Source: Aquirufa rosea (GTDB lineage: Bacteria; Bacteroidota; Bacteroidia; Cytophagales; Spirosomataceae). Taken from it: a stretch of DNA of 64,000 bases. This document shows positions 8,918 to 17,427 of the stretch, one piece after another; within the stretch, counting starts at the first letter, position 1, and every line of letters starts with the position of its first letter. The DNA is taken from the NCBI RefSeq assembly GCF_004118285.1, contig NZ_SDHY01000002.1, positions 372,001 to 436,000 on the forward strand, written 5' to 3'. The notes beneath the pieces are model-generated. The model was given only the letters and a program-made list of their open reading frames with translations. It ran no database searches and was not told where the DNA came from. A program made the position numbers and the translations under genes.

Positions 8918-9466
8918 TTACTGGACTAGTAAACCTTTGTCACGCAATATCTTATCCATCAATTTACGGTCATTATCACTCGTAAATACGCTAAAAGGCA
9001 AATGAATGAATTGATATTTACCCATAGTTAATACATAAGCATCTTTATCCTTATATACACTAAGTATCATATCCCACTTAATCATCCCCCCTTCTTTATC
9101 AGAGATTTTCATGAAAATCTGTCTACTGTCAATCTCATAGCGATACTTATCAAACAATTGTTTGTACTGAGCTAATTGAGTAATACCTGTAAATTGAATT
9201 AACCAGAATAGAATATATCCGATCACACCTACCACTATAAAAATATAAATCCAGTAATTTTTATATACAGCCGTTAGATTCAAAGCCACATTACCTAAAA
9301 TCAATGCCAAAGGTAAAAAGGACCATTTCCATTGATTAGAGAAAAGCTGGCGCATGCACAATCCGATGTACTTATTCTTTTCAAGGCAGAATTTCTTTGT
9401 CTTAATTGCTAAGGGGTTACTTGGTGCTTGCTGCACTCGCTGCTGTGCCCCATACATTTTGGCCAT
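8918..9466 (-). CDS. YcxB-like membrane protein
   Basis: The 182-residue protein has two predicted membrane helices (about residues 50-68 and 71-92), and both ends are probably cytosolic. The C-terminal part (RQIFMKISDKEGGMIKWD ... YQFIHLPFSVFT) resembles the YcxB-like domain found in many uncharacterised membrane proteins. The start at 9466 is kept; the Met at residue 4 is also possible. It probably forms a two-gene unit with ruvX. Function is unknown. Confidence 0.55.
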   Translation of the reverse strand: MAKMYGAQQRVQQAPSNPLAIKTKKFCLEKNKYIGLCMRQLFSNQWKWSFLPLALILGNVALNLTAVYKNYWIYIFIVVGVIGYILFWLIQFTGITQLAQYKQLFDKYRYEIDSRQIFMKISDKEGGMIKWDMILSVYKDKDAYVLTMGKYQFIHLPFSVFTSDNDRKLMDKILRDKGLLVQ

Positions 9467-9496
9467 ATTTCTGTATTTTAATCGCTAAATAAGTCG

Positions 9497-9504
9497 CAAA
9501 GGTA
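9497..9504 (-). promoter_or_regulatory. Candidate -7 box (TACCTTTG) for the YcxB-like gene and ruvX
   Basis: On the minus strand TACCTTTG fits TAnnTTTG and lies 30 bp before the start codon at 9466. No TTG is seen at the -33 distance. Confidence 0.4.
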
Positions 9505-9546
9505 CAAAATTTGAATACTTTTTGGTAATTTCAGAGGCTATTTTGA

Positions 9547-10065
9547 ATGAATCCTATCTGCATGAATTCCAAACAAATACTTGACGGTCCTGCATTGCTC
9601 CAAAAAATTCGTCGAATTGCTTTTCAAATTTTTGAAAACAACTTTGAAGAAAGTGAAATCATCATTGCTGGAATCGTTGGGGAGGGCTATTCTCTAGCCA
9701 AATTGCTCTGTCAAAATATCTTGGAAATTTCTTCCATTAAAGCTCAAGCAGTGGCCATTCAACTGAACAAAGAAATTCCATATGAGAGTCCTGTTCAGTT
9801 TGATTGCGACAAAAGCATATTTGAGGGAAAGGTAATCATAGTGGTGGATGATGTATTGAATACAGGGAGAACTTTTTCTTACAGCCTAGCTCCTTTTCTA
9901 AGTATGCATGTCAAAAAAATTCAGGTAGCTGTGGTAGTCGATAGAAATTACCGAAAATTCCCCATTTCAGCTGACTATATTGGATATCAATTATCCACGA
10001 CTCTCTCCGAACACGTAGAAGTGGTATTGTCTGATCAGTCCAAACTAGGCGTTTATTTGCGTTAA
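9547..10065 (+). CDS. PyrR-like phosphoribosyltransferase
   Basis: This 172-residue cytosolic type I phosphoribosyltransferase has the PRPP loop VIIVVDDVLNTGRTF at about residues 97-111. The later DRNYRKFPISADYIG closely mirrors the PyrR segment DRxHRELPIxADxVG. PyrR proteins are uracil phosphoribosyltransferases and, in some bacteria, RNA-binding attenuators of the pyr operon; there is no pyr gene nearby, so regulation cannot be claimed. The start is 9547 or the Met at residue 6. It converges on aroE, and the two stop codons overlap in TTAA (10062-10065). Confidence 0.7.
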   Translation: MNPICMNSKQILDGPALLQKIRRIAFQIFENNFEESEIIIAGIVGEGYSLAKLLCQNILEISSIKAQAVAIQLNKEIPYESPVQFDCDKSIFEGKVIIVVDDVLNTGRTFSYSLAPFLSMHVKKIQVAVVVDRNYRKFPISADYIGYQLSTTLSEHVEVVLSDQSKLGVYLR

Positions 10066-10820
10066 GCATTCCAAATTTCCCAAGCTTTATCTGCTTGTCC
10101 ATGCAGCATGGCTAGGCCTTCATAGATTCCGCCCACACCATGTGCTATACCTTTTTCCAAAAAAGCCGTACGCAATGGATTATATACAATGTCATACAAA
10201 TAATGTTGACTCTTTAAGCGAGAATAATCAATAGGTGGGAAAGTGTCCACCTTGGGGTACATCCCAAGAGGGGTTGAATTAACTATCAGGCCCACTTCAT
10301 CCATTTGCAAAGCCAGCGTTTCATAGGAGATTTGTCCTTCCTCAGGCGTTCGCGAGACTTTCCAAACCGACATCCCGAGATCTTCTAAGGCTGCAATAAT
10401 CGCTTTGGCGGCTCCTCCCTGACCTAAAACTACGGCGACTTTCGACTTGAATAATGAATAAGCATCCCAAGTTTCAATAGTTTGGCGAAAACCCCAATAA
10501 TCCGTATTAAAGCCCTTAGTTTTACCTTCCGGGTATATTTTGATGGTATTCACCGCCCCTATTTTAGCGGCAGCTGGATCCAGTTCATCCAACAAAGGAA
10601 TGATTTGTTGCTTGTATGGAATAGTAACATTTAGGCCTTTTAAAATGCCTTGATGTTCAGCTTTCACCTGCAAAAAATCCTCTATTTGAGGTATTTCAAA
10701 TTGTCTATATTCATGACTCTCTGACAAAGCCAGGTTTTCAAATTTCTCAGTAAAATACTTTCTGGAAAAGGAGTGCCCTAATGGGTAACCCAATAAACCA
10801 TAGAGATGAGAAATAGACAT
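10062..10820 (-). CDS. aroE: Shikimate dehydrogenase
   Basis: The 252-residue enzyme reduces 3-dehydroshikimate to shikimate with NADPH. The substrate site is seen in GYPLGHSFS at the N-terminus and NVTIPYKQ, where the Lys is catalytic. The nucleotide site is GQGGAAKAI, and the C-terminal YEGLAMLHGQA is also conserved. I start at the ATG at 10820, one base after the DedA stop; an open extension to 10850 would overlap that gene. The DedA and aroE genes are therefore likely translated from one mRNA. Confidence 0.93.
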   Translation of the reverse strand: MSISHLYGLLGYPLGHSFSRKYFTEKFENLALSESHEYRQFEIPQIEDFLQVKAEHQGILKGLNVTIPYKQQIIPLLDELDPAAAKIGAVNTIKIYPEGKTKGFNTDYWGFRQTIETWDAYSLFKSKVAVVLGQGGAAKAIIAALEDLGMSVWKVSRTPEEGQISYETLALQMDEVGLIVNSTPLGMYPKVDTFPPIDYSRLKSQHYLYDIVYNPLRTAFLEKGIAHGVGGIYEGLAMLHGQADKAWEIWNA

Positions 10821-10821
10821 A

Positions 10822-11460
10822 CTATTTAGAAGAAAACTTTTGTTTAACAATTCCTAAAATAATGGGCAAAACAGAGACTCCCACGATACCTAGAACCACC
10901 TTTTCAAAGTTGGACTTAACCCAGTCATTGTCTCCTAGAAAATACCCTGCCAAGGTTATGCTGGTAACCCAAAGGCAAGCCCCGAGAAAACCAAACAACA
11001 AATATACCGAATAGGACATACGACCTGCACCAGCCACAAAAGGCGCCACAGTTCGTACAATAGGTACAAAACGCGCGATAATCACTGTTTTCACCCCATA
11101 CTTTTCATAAAATTTCTCTGTTTCCTCAAAATGGGAACGTTTCAAAAATAAGATCTTATCTTTTGAGCGTACATAAGCACTGAAATATTTCCCCATGAAA
11201 TAATTCACTTGATCGCCACTCAGCGCGGCTAAGATCAACATAGGAATCACAATCACGACAGATAACTGTCCGCTAGCAGCAGCAATTAGACCAACCGAAA
11301 AAAGCAAGGAATCTCCTGGTAGCAAAGGGGTAACCACCAAACCCGTCTCCATAAACACAATCGCGAACAACAAGGCATAAGTTAAGGAGCCATGAGCTGC
11401 GATAAATTCAGTCAAAAAATGAAGAGGATCTTTTAATAAATCTAAAGCTTGTTGTAACAT
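10822..11460 (-). CDS. DedA family inner-membrane protein
   Basis: The protein has about 212 residues and several membrane segments. Family marks are FxETGLVVTPLLPGDSLLF (here FMETGLVV then LPGDSLLF) and the RFVPIVRTVAPFVAGAGRM segment with its conserved Arg residues. DedA/VTT proteins are linked to lipid carrier (undecaprenyl phosphate or phospholipid) flipping. I start at 11460 because the longer start at 11481 lies against the T run of the preceding terminator. It is followed after one base by aroE. Confidence 0.85.
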   Translation of the reverse strand: MLQQALDLLKDPLHFLTEFIAAHGSLTYALLFAIVFMETGLVVTPLLPGDSLLFSVGLIAAASGQLSVVIVIPMLILAALSGDQVNYFMGKYFSAYVRSKDKILFLKRSHFEETEKFYEKYGVKTVIIARFVPIVRTVAPFVAGAGRMSYSVYLLFGFLGACLWVTSITLAGYFLGDNDWVKSNFEKVVLGIVGVSVLPIILGIVKQKFSSK

Positions 11461-11481
11461 GATTGTTCCATTAGGTGACAT

Positions 11482-11503
11482 AAAAAACCCCGAAAACTCG
11501 GGG
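11482..11503 (-). terminator. Terminator after the phosphosulfolactate synthase gene
   Basis: On the minus strand CCCCGA and TCGGGG (positions 11498-11503 and 11488-11493) form a stem with a GTTT loop followed by six T's (11487-11482). It closes the upstream gene just before DedA starts. Confidence 0.88.
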
Positions 11504-11510
11504 CTTAACT

Positions 11511-12272
11511 CTATTTGGTTAAGAAATGGTCAAAGGTGTCTCCGCGCAGACCTAATCGAATTGTTTCTAGGGAAATCACCTCATTAGGTGCAATATTACC
11601 TACGTTAACATTAGCTCCTACCAATTTTACAAACCATACTTGCTGGGATTTTTGTGGTGCCTCCCAAATAATGCTCTCCTCTGGAATTTCTGTTAAAATT
11701 TCTTCCACTAAACCCTGACGAACTTCGCCAGAGGAACGGAATAAACCCACATTACCACCCTCTCTAGCTTCTCCAATCACCTTCCATGCACCTGCTTCCA
11801 ACTCCATGCGCATCAACTTTATCCATTTGTAAGGAGGAATAATTTTGGCTTCATCTTTAGAGCCTACCTCCGAAAGGACAGTTACCTGCTTAGATAATTG
11901 ATGAATAAATTCACACTTTACATCTGAATTCATCTCTACTGAACCATCCGAAATTTCTGCATATTCCATCCCGTATTGATCCAATACACGGCGGTACTCA
12001 TCCACTTGACCACGGATGTAAAATGCCTCAAATAAAGTTCCTCCAAAATAAACTGGAATACCCGCTGACTTATAAATAGCTAACTTCTCTTTTAAGTTGG
12101 GCGTCACATAAGATGTTGCCCAACCCAGTTTCACTAAATCCGTATAACTTCCCGCGACCTCTAAAAAATCTTCGACTTGTCGAAGGCTAAGCCCTTTGTC
12201 CATAACCATGGTCAAGCCCTTCTGACGTGGCTTCTCAAATCTTTCAGGTATTTGCGATAAATTATAGTTCAT
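11511..12272 (-). CDS. Phosphosulfolactate synthase (ComA family)
   Basis: The 253-residue TIM-barrel protein is of the ComA family, which adds sulfite to phosphoenolpyruvate to give phosphosulfolactate. Recognisable parts are the start RPRQKGLTMVMDKGL (preceded by EKP), DLVKLGWATSYV, VYFGGTLFEAF and EISDGSVEM, and near the end GLRGDTFDHFL. ComA is best known from coenzyme M synthesis in methanogens, but homologues occur in many bacteria. No comB/comC-like genes are adjacent, so the fate of the product is open; a role in sulfolactate or sulfonolipid metabolism is only a guess. It appears monocistronic. Confidence 0.8.
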   Translation of the reverse strand: MNYNLSQIPERFEKPRQKGLTMVMDKGLSLRQVEDFLEVAGSYTDLVKLGWATSYVTPNLKEKLAIYKSAGIPVYFGGTLFEAFYIRGQVDEYRRVLDQYGMEYAEISDGSVEMNSDVKCEFIHQLSKQVTVLSEVGSKDEAKIIPPYKWIKLMRMELEAGAWKVIGEAREGGNVGLFRSSGEVRQGLVEEILTEIPEESIIWEAPQKSQQVWFVKLVGANVNVGNIAPNEVISLETIRLGLRGDTFDHFLTK

Positions 12273-12406
12273 ATAGAAACAATCATTAGGTTATTTTGTT
12301 GACTAGTAGTTTTCTTGCTATCCTACAAAATTAAGCATTACATCTGATTGAGCCAAACCTCCTATAATCCAATTCTATGGAAAGCTCAAAAGAACATATC
12401 CTTTTG

Positions 12407-12414
12407 TATATTTG
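12407..12414 (+). promoter_or_regulatory. Candidate -7 box (TATATTTG) for the DUF2147 gene
   Basis: TATATTTG fits TAnnTTTG and lies 14 bp before the ATG at 12429. It supports the choice of that start over the open frame that begins further upstream. Confidence 0.4.
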
Positions 12415-12428
12415 TAAAAAATAAACGT

Positions 12429-12848
12429 ATGAAAAACGCGATTTTACTCCTGTTGTTTAACTGCCTTTTCGTGACCATCAGCCTAGCTGAACCGCCCAGT
12501 GACGTTATTTTGGGGGATTGGATTTCTCAACAGAAAGATGGGAAAATTACGATTTATAAGCAGGGAGATAAATTTTATGGAAAAATCTCCTGGAGCAAAA
12601 CTCCTGGCAAAAAGGATACAAAAAATCCAAATGAAGCCCTAAAAAGTCGGGACTTATTAGGCGCAGTAATCCTAAAAGATTTTAGTTTTACGGGCTCTGC
12701 ATGGGAAAATGGAACCATTTATGATCCACATTCCGGGAAAACCTATGACTGCATTCTCAAAATAAAGGACAATAACAAAACCCTAGACATCCGGGGATTT
12801 GTGGGAGTAGCCATGTTCGGAAGAACAAGTACTTGGACTCGTCCTTAA
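12429..12848 (+). CDS. DUF2147 domain secreted protein
   Basis: The 139-residue protein has a signal peptide (MKNAILLLLFNCLFVTISLAE) followed by a DUF2147 domain. The domain runs from VILGDWISQQKDGKITIY through GTIYDPHSGKTYDC to the end GRTSTWTRP. DUF2147 is a small lipocalin-like beta fold without known activity. I start at the ATG at 12429; the longer open frame upstream begins at a TTG and lacks a signal. A thioesterase gene follows 31 bp later on the same strand. Confidence 0.8.
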   Translation: MKNAILLLLFNCLFVTISLAEPPSDVILGDWISQQKDGKITIYKQGDKFYGKISWSKTPGKKDTKNPNEALKSRDLLGAVILKDFSFTGSAWENGTIYDPHSGKTYDCILKIKDNNKTLDIRGFVGVAMFGRTSTWTRP

Positions 12849-12879
12849 ATAGTAACAATACCGCCTACACATTCATATC

Positions 12880-13329
12880 ATGAAAGCAAACGAAAAAACT
12901 ATTGCCTTTTTATCTCAATACATCGGCAAAAAAATGGGGGACGAAAACCCGAATCCCATCACCCGATATTTGGACGGAATCTTGAAATCAGTTTCTGCGG
13001 GTTCTATGACTGCTGAGTTTGAGGTAAGAGAAGACCAATGCAACCATGCGGGCGTTTTACATGGAGGAGTTATTTCTATGCTGTTAGATGAGATGATGGG
13101 AACTACACTCATAACCTGTGAAATTGAACACCTTTATGTGACTATTAACCTAAGCATCGACTTCCTATATGGAGCTAAGGCTGGCGAGAAAATAACGGTA
13201 GTTTCCGAAGTTTTTCGGGTAGGTAAAAAAGTAGCCAATGTAGAAGCTAAAATGTACAATGCAGAAGGCAAGCTCCTAGCTAAAGGCTCCAGCAATCTAG
13301 CGGCCACATCCATTCCTTTCAGAATGTAA
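12880..13329 (+). CDS. PaaI-type hotdog thioesterase
   Basis: This 149-residue single hotdog-domain protein is cytosolic. The central helix region NHAGVLHGGVISMLLDEMMG contains the HGG motif and the acidic catalytic residue typical of the PaaI/4HBT class, which hydrolyses acyl-CoA thioesters. The final strand KLLAKGSSNLAAT is normal for the fold. The substrate is unknown. Its stop codon directly abuts the stop of feoB on the other strand. The related MenI-like thioesterase at 24.4-24.8 kb is a separate subfamily. Confidence 0.8.
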   Translation: MKANEKTIAFLSQYIGKKMGDENPNPITRYLDGILKSVSAGSMTAEFEVREDQCNHAGVLHGGVISMLLDEMMGTTLITCEIEHLYVTINLSIDFLYGAKAGEKITVVSEVFRVGKKVANVEAKMYNAEGKLLAKGSSNLAATSIPFRM

Positions 13330-15462
13330 TTAGGATAAAATTTGGTAAACCAAAAAGGCCGCTACATAAGCCAGAGTGGTCATGTAACCAAATTGAATCA
13401 AAGGATATTTCCAAGACTTCGTTTCACGATATGTGGTAGCCAATGTACTCATGCATTGCATGGCGAAGGCATAAAAAATCAAAAGAGAGAAACCAAGCGC
13501 GGCATCATACATCGGTTTTCCGGTATCTGGATTAATCTCTGCGCGCATACGATTCTTGATGGTGGCATTTTCATCATCAACTTCGCCTCCTAAACTATAA
13601 ATGGTAGACATAGTTCCTACAAAAACCTCGCGAGCAGCAAAAGAAGTAATTAAAGCAATCCCTATTTTCCAATCGTATCCCAATGGCTTGATAGCCGGTT
13701 CAATCAATTTCCCAAAATGACCCGCATAGGAGTTTTCTAATTTCTCTGAAGCGATTTTATTCGTTAAATCCACCCCTGTCAAACTCGGATTGTTTACTCT
13801 CACTTGCTCCTCAATCTTGGCCATGCTATCGCCAGGTCCATAGCTAGCGAATACCCATAAAACAATGGAAATGGCTACGATGATTTTACCCGCCTCAAAC
13901 ACAAAAGCTCGAACGGAATTATAAATCGAAATGGCCACATGTTTGAATCTAGGCCCTTTGTAAGTAGGCAATTCCATGATGAAATAGCTTCTCTCCTTGG
14001 CTCTCAAGATTTTTTTCAATACCCAAGCAGAAAACAAAGCCATGAAAAAGCCTAATAAATACAAACCAAACAGCGCTACGCCCTGTAAATTGAAAACTCC
14101 AAACAAAGTGTTTTTCTCAGGTACCACCAAGGCAATCAAAACGGTATAAATTGGCAATCGCGCCGAACAAGACATCAAAGGGGTAACCAAAATGGTAATC
14201 AATCGATCTTTCCATGAACCAATGGAACGGGTACTCATAATGGCTGGAACAGCACAAGCAATACCAGAAATAAGAGGAACTACCGATTTACCATTTAAAC
14301 CAAATCTCCGCATCATTTTGTCCATGATGAACATGACTCTAGACATGTAACCCGTCTCTTCCAACAAAGAGATAAACAGAAACAAGAAGGCTATTTGTGG
14401 AACGAATATCAGAACACCTCCAACTCCCGCAATTAAACCGTCAGTTAACAATCCTGTCAGAGCAGATTCTGGTAAAATTTCCTTTAACCAGTCGTTCAAC
14501 TGCGCCACTCCGCCATCGATCAAATCCATGGGGTAGGTTGCCCAAGTAAAAACGGCTTGGAACATGACAAACAATATGGACAAGAAAATTAAATACCCCC
14601 AGAAAGAGTGTATAAAAACCTTATCGAGCCGGTCTGTCCAAGTTTTCACCGGTTCGGCATCCCACTGTCTATTCAGGTTGATGACACAGCGCTCTACCAC
14701 TTCCGAAATCTGCTCATATCGCCTGACAGTTTCCGCCGATTTATATTTTTTTGATTCAAAATGATGCTTTTCCATCAAATGATCAAATGATTCACGTTGC
14801 TCTTCACTGAACATTTTCATTCGATCATGTTCCATCAACCACAACAAAGACCTATATGGATCTGCTTCCCCAAACTGCTTCTGGACATCCTCGATCAATT
14901 GTTCGGACACAGGCAAAGGTAAGGCATCATTGGAAGCATAGCGATGTTTTAAGGTTTTGATGGCGGCCAACTTTAATCCACCTACACCAATTCCTTTTTT
15001 GGCATTGATTTCCGCTACCTCCACGTTTAACTCACGGGCTAGCTTCAATGAATTGATGACATAACCTTGGTTTTCAGCCACATCAATCATATTCAATGCT
15101 AAGACTGTAGGAATCCCTAAGTCGCGCACCTGAGAAAACAACAATAAATTTCGCTTTAAATTGGAGGCGTCCGCCACCACGATGGCCATATCAGGATAAT
15201 CAGGGTGCTTGGGATTGGCTAAGATATTGATCACTAATTCCTCATCGATGGACTTAGGATAGATACTGTAGATACCTGGCAAATCCAACACTTCCACATT
15301 TCGACCTGGTTCAAGCTCCCAAACCCCTGTCAATTTGTCCATAGTCACACCAGGAAAATTGCCTGTTTTTTGGTTCAAGCCCGTTAAGGTATTGAACAAA
15401 GAAGACTTCCCTGCATTGGGATTACCGATAAGCGCAATTCTGGTTACGTTAGCCAAGGTCAA
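13330..15462 (-). CDS. feoB: Ferrous iron transporter B
   Basis: This 710-residue inner-membrane Fe2+ transporter has an N-terminal GTPase domain. G1 is GNPNAGKS (residues 13-20), G3 is DLPG and G4 is NMID. The C-terminal membrane part has about ten helices, including PLISGIACAVPAIMSTR with the conserved Cys. The only workable start is a TTG at 15462, four bases after the feoA stop; translation is therefore probably coupled to feoA. The length is slightly below E. coli FeoB (773). The gene converges with the thioesterase gene without a terminator. Confidence 0.95.
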   Translation of the reverse strand: MTLANVTRIALIGNPNAGKSSLFNTLTGLNQKTGNFPGVTMDKLTGVWELEPGRNVEVLDLPGIYSIYPKSIDEELVINILANPKHPDYPDMAIVVADASNLKRNLLLFSQVRDLGIPTVLALNMIDVAENQGYVINSLKLARELNVEVAEINAKKGIGVGGLKLAAIKTLKHRYASNDALPLPVSEQLIEDVQKQFGEADPYRSLLWLMEHDRMKMFSEEQRESFDHLMEKHHFESKKYKSAETVRRYEQISEVVERCVINLNRQWDAEPVKTWTDRLDKVFIHSFWGYLIFLSILFVMFQAVFTWATYPMDLIDGGVAQLNDWLKEILPESALTGLLTDGLIAGVGGVLIFVPQIAFLFLFISLLEETGYMSRVMFIMDKMMRRFGLNGKSVVPLISGIACAVPAIMSTRSIGSWKDRLITILVTPLMSCSARLPIYTVLIALVVPEKNTLFGVFNLQGVALFGLYLLGFFMALFSAWVLKKILRAKERSYFIMELPTYKGPRFKHVAISIYNSVRAFVFEAGKIIVAISIVLWVFASYGPGDSMAKIEEQVRVNNPSLTGVDLTNKIASEKLENSYAGHFGKLIEPAIKPLGYDWKIGIALITSFAAREVFVGTMSTIYSLGGEVDDENATIKNRMRAEINPDTGKPMYDAALGFSLLIFYAFAMQCMSTLATTYRETKSWKYPLIQFGYMTTLAYVAAFLVYQILS

Positions 15463-15466
15463 AAAT

Positions 15467-15691
15467 TTATTTCCGTTTAATTTGAATAGTCGCTGCTTCT
15501 TCTCTTCTCATGGTCAGGGTATAACCAGAAACCTTTAAAGCAATAGGGTCACCAAAGGGAGCGTGATGTGTCAAAATCACCTCAGTCCCAGGCAAGCAAC
15601 CCATTTCCAAAAGCTTTAAAGAAAGTATTTCATCCGTAAACCCAGTTATTTCACCATGTTCCCCAATCCGTAAATCCGCCAGTGTCAGCAT
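15467..15691 (-). CDS. feoA: Ferrous iron transport protein A
   Basis: The 74-residue SH3-like protein works with FeoB at the membrane. It shows the usual FeoA pattern: LADLRIGEHGEITGF, the KLLEMGCLPGTEV turn and VSGYTLTMRREEA near the end. It is the first gene of feoAB. A 17-bp palindrome lies 12 bp upstream of its ATG and may bind an iron-sensing repressor. Confidence 0.93.
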   Translation of the reverse strand: MLTLADLRIGEHGEITGFTDEILSLKLLEMGCLPGTEVILTHHAPFGDPIALKVSGYTLTMRREEAATIQIKRK

Positions 15692-15703
15692 ATATTAAAT
15701 TCC

Positions 15704-15720
15704 TATTCTTATTTAGAATA
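15704..15720 (-). promoter_or_regulatory. Candidate metal-regulator operator before feoA
   Basis: TATTCT and AGAATA are perfect inverted repeats separated by five A/T bases (17 bp in all), ending 13 bp before the feoA start. The size and symmetry suit a dimeric repressor such as Fur or a DtxR/MntR-type protein. Assignment to iron control is inferred from position only. Confidence 0.45.
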
Positions 15721-15874
15721 ATTCAAAATTAGGCACAAATGTACTAAGTATTTTCGAGCTAAAAAATGATAATTCTTAGTTTTGAGTGTTTTGATTTTAA
15801 TTCCCCAAAATACTCTTCATAATATTCACCAAAGCCAACTTTCTGTCGTAAATTGCGGGTTCTTAGTTAAGTAG

Positions 15875-16549
15875 ATGTTTAAAATGCTTCAGGAGATCAA
15901 AGTTTTATTTCAAAAAGAGCTACAACTCGAATGGAGGCAAAAATATGCCGTCCATGGTTTGTTGCTTTATTTGGCCTCCACCATCTTTGTTTGCTACTTA
16001 TCCTTCAAAGCTAGACAAGAATCCATCAGTCCAATTACATGGAATGCCCTTTTTTGGATTATTTTACTTTTCATTGCGATCAATGCCATTGGCAAAAGCT
16101 TTACTCAAGAGTCAGCCCAACGAGGCTTATTTTATTATACCTTGGTAAAACCTGAATCGGTCATATATTCAAAAATCCTGTATAATTCCTTACTGATGCT
16201 AGGGATTTCCTTAGTGGGAATAATCATGTACTCCTGGGTTATGGGAAATCCTGTGGGTAATATGACATTGTACATCATCGCCCTTGTTTTGGGCGCTGTA
16301 GGTTTTGCATCCACGCTTTCACTCGTGGGGGGAATTGCAGCACAAGCAGAAAATACCTCCACACTAATGGCTGTACTAAGCTTTCCTATTATCATCCCCT
16401 TGCTACTTTTCCTTTTAAAACTTTCGAAAAGTGCCATGGACGGAATTTCTATCTCAGAAAATTGGGATGAAATTTCGGTGTTAGCCTCCTTGGACATTAT
16501 TGTCGTGGTTTTATCTGGCATTTTATTTCCTTACATATGGAGACATTAA
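15875..16549 (+). CDS. ccmB: Heme exporter protein CcmB
   Basis: The 224-residue protein has six predicted membrane helices and is the permease of the CcmABCD complex of cytochrome c maturation system I. The N-terminal EIKVLFQKELQLEWRQKYA and the GLFYYTLVKPESVIYSKI segment match CcmB of Bacteroidota. It opens the operon. No ccmA (the ATPase) lies beside it, which is unusual compared with proteobacterial loci. It overlaps ccmC by 13 bp. Confidence 0.88.
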   Translation: MFKMLQEIKVLFQKELQLEWRQKYAVHGLLLYLASTIFVCYLSFKARQESISPITWNALFWIILLFIAINAIGKSFTQESAQRGLFYYTLVKPESVIYSKILYNSLLMLGISLVGIIMYSWVMGNPVGNMTLYIIALVLGAVGFASTLSLVGGIAAQAENTSTLMAVLSFPIIIPLLLFLLKLSKSAMDGISISENWDEISVLASLDIIVVVLSGILFPYIWRH

Positions 16550-17217
16550 AAAAACATTATTGGAAAGGAGCTGGCATGATCTTGCTGGTTTATACGATGT
16601 ACATGGGCTTTTTAGGTCATGTGCCCCGTCAACCAATTTTAAATGAGACCGTGCGCAATCTTTACTTCCACGTAACTATGTGGTTTAGCATGATTGCCTT
16701 ATTGGGTGTTTCGGTATATCATTCCATTCAATACCTGCGCAAATCTGACCCTATGCATGATTTAAAATCCAATGCCTATGTGATTACGGGATTGGTTTTT
16801 GCCACATTAGGCTTGTTGACTGGTAGTATTTGGGCCAAATTCACTTGGGGCGACTGGTGGACCAATGATCCCAAATTAAATTCGGTAGCTATAGGAATGC
16901 TGATATACTTAGCCTATGGTTTAGTTCGTTCTTCTTTACCCGATGAACAACAAAAAGCGAGAATTTCCTCTGTCTATAATATTTTTGCCTTCATCATTTT
17001 CATGGTACTAATCTGGATTTTACCTCGAATGACAGATTCATTACATCCTGGAAATGGGGGCAATCCTGGCTTTAATTCCATGGATTTAGACAACCGTATG
17101 CGCATGGTATTTTATCCAGCCATCCTCGGATGGATGTCGCTGGGATTTTGGTATGCTCAGTTACGCATCCGCATCAGAAAAATTGAAGTTTCATTAGAAG
17201 AAAAAGAAGAAGCATGA
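16537..17217 (+). CDS. ccmC: Heme handling protein CcmC
   Basis: The 226-residue protein has six membrane helices and a periplasmic WWD-type loop reading TWGDWWTNDPKL, the site where heme is offered to CcmE. FHVTMWFS near residue 45 carries one of the conserved His residues that ligate heme. It belongs to the heme-handling protein superfamily with CcmF and CcsA. It overlaps ccmB by 13 bp and ccmD by 4 bp (ATGA), so the operon is tightly coupled. Confidence 0.92.
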   Translation: METLKKHYWKGAGMILLVYTMYMGFLGHVPRQPILNETVRNLYFHVTMWFSMIALLGVSVYHSIQYLRKSDPMHDLKSNAYVITGLVFATLGLLTGSIWAKFTWGDWWTNDPKLNSVAIGMLIYLAYGLVRSSLPDEQQKARISSVYNIFAFIIFMVLIWILPRMTDSLHPGNGGNPGFNSMDLDNRMRMVFYPAILGWMSLGFWYAQLRIRIRKIEVSLEEKEEA

Positions 17218-17423
17218 AAAAATACATCATCACCTTACTATTCAGCTTGACGAGTTTACTAGGTCTGGCTCAAACAGACATAGAAATGGCGGATAAATTC
17301 CGTGCAGATGGTAAAATCTACGTGGTTATTGCCGTGGTCCTTGTCATCCTTGCAGGCTTGTTTATTTATTTAATTAGCCTAGACAGAAAGGTCAGCGCAC
17401 TAGAAAAAGAAATAAAAAAATAA
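17214..17423 (+). CDS. ccmD: CcmD-like small membrane protein
   Basis: The 69-residue protein has an N-terminal hydrophobic stretch that may be a cleaved signal (ending GLAQ), one membrane helix (about 34-55) and a charged cytosolic tail, LDRKVSALEKEIKK. CcmD proteins share size and topology rather than sequence; they help release heme-loaded CcmE from CcmC. The call rests mainly on its position between ccmC and ccmE, which are 4 bp overlapped and 4 bp apart respectively. Confidence 0.7.
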   Translation: MKKYIITLLFSLTSLLGLAQTDIEMADKFRADGKIYVVIAVVLVILAGLFIYLISLDRKVSALEKEIKK

Positions 17424-17427
17424 TCCT

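Noticed and set aside
11461-11481. Longer DedA start
   Set aside because: The ATG at 11481 touches the T run of the preceding terminator, so it would leave almost no leader; 11460 is better.
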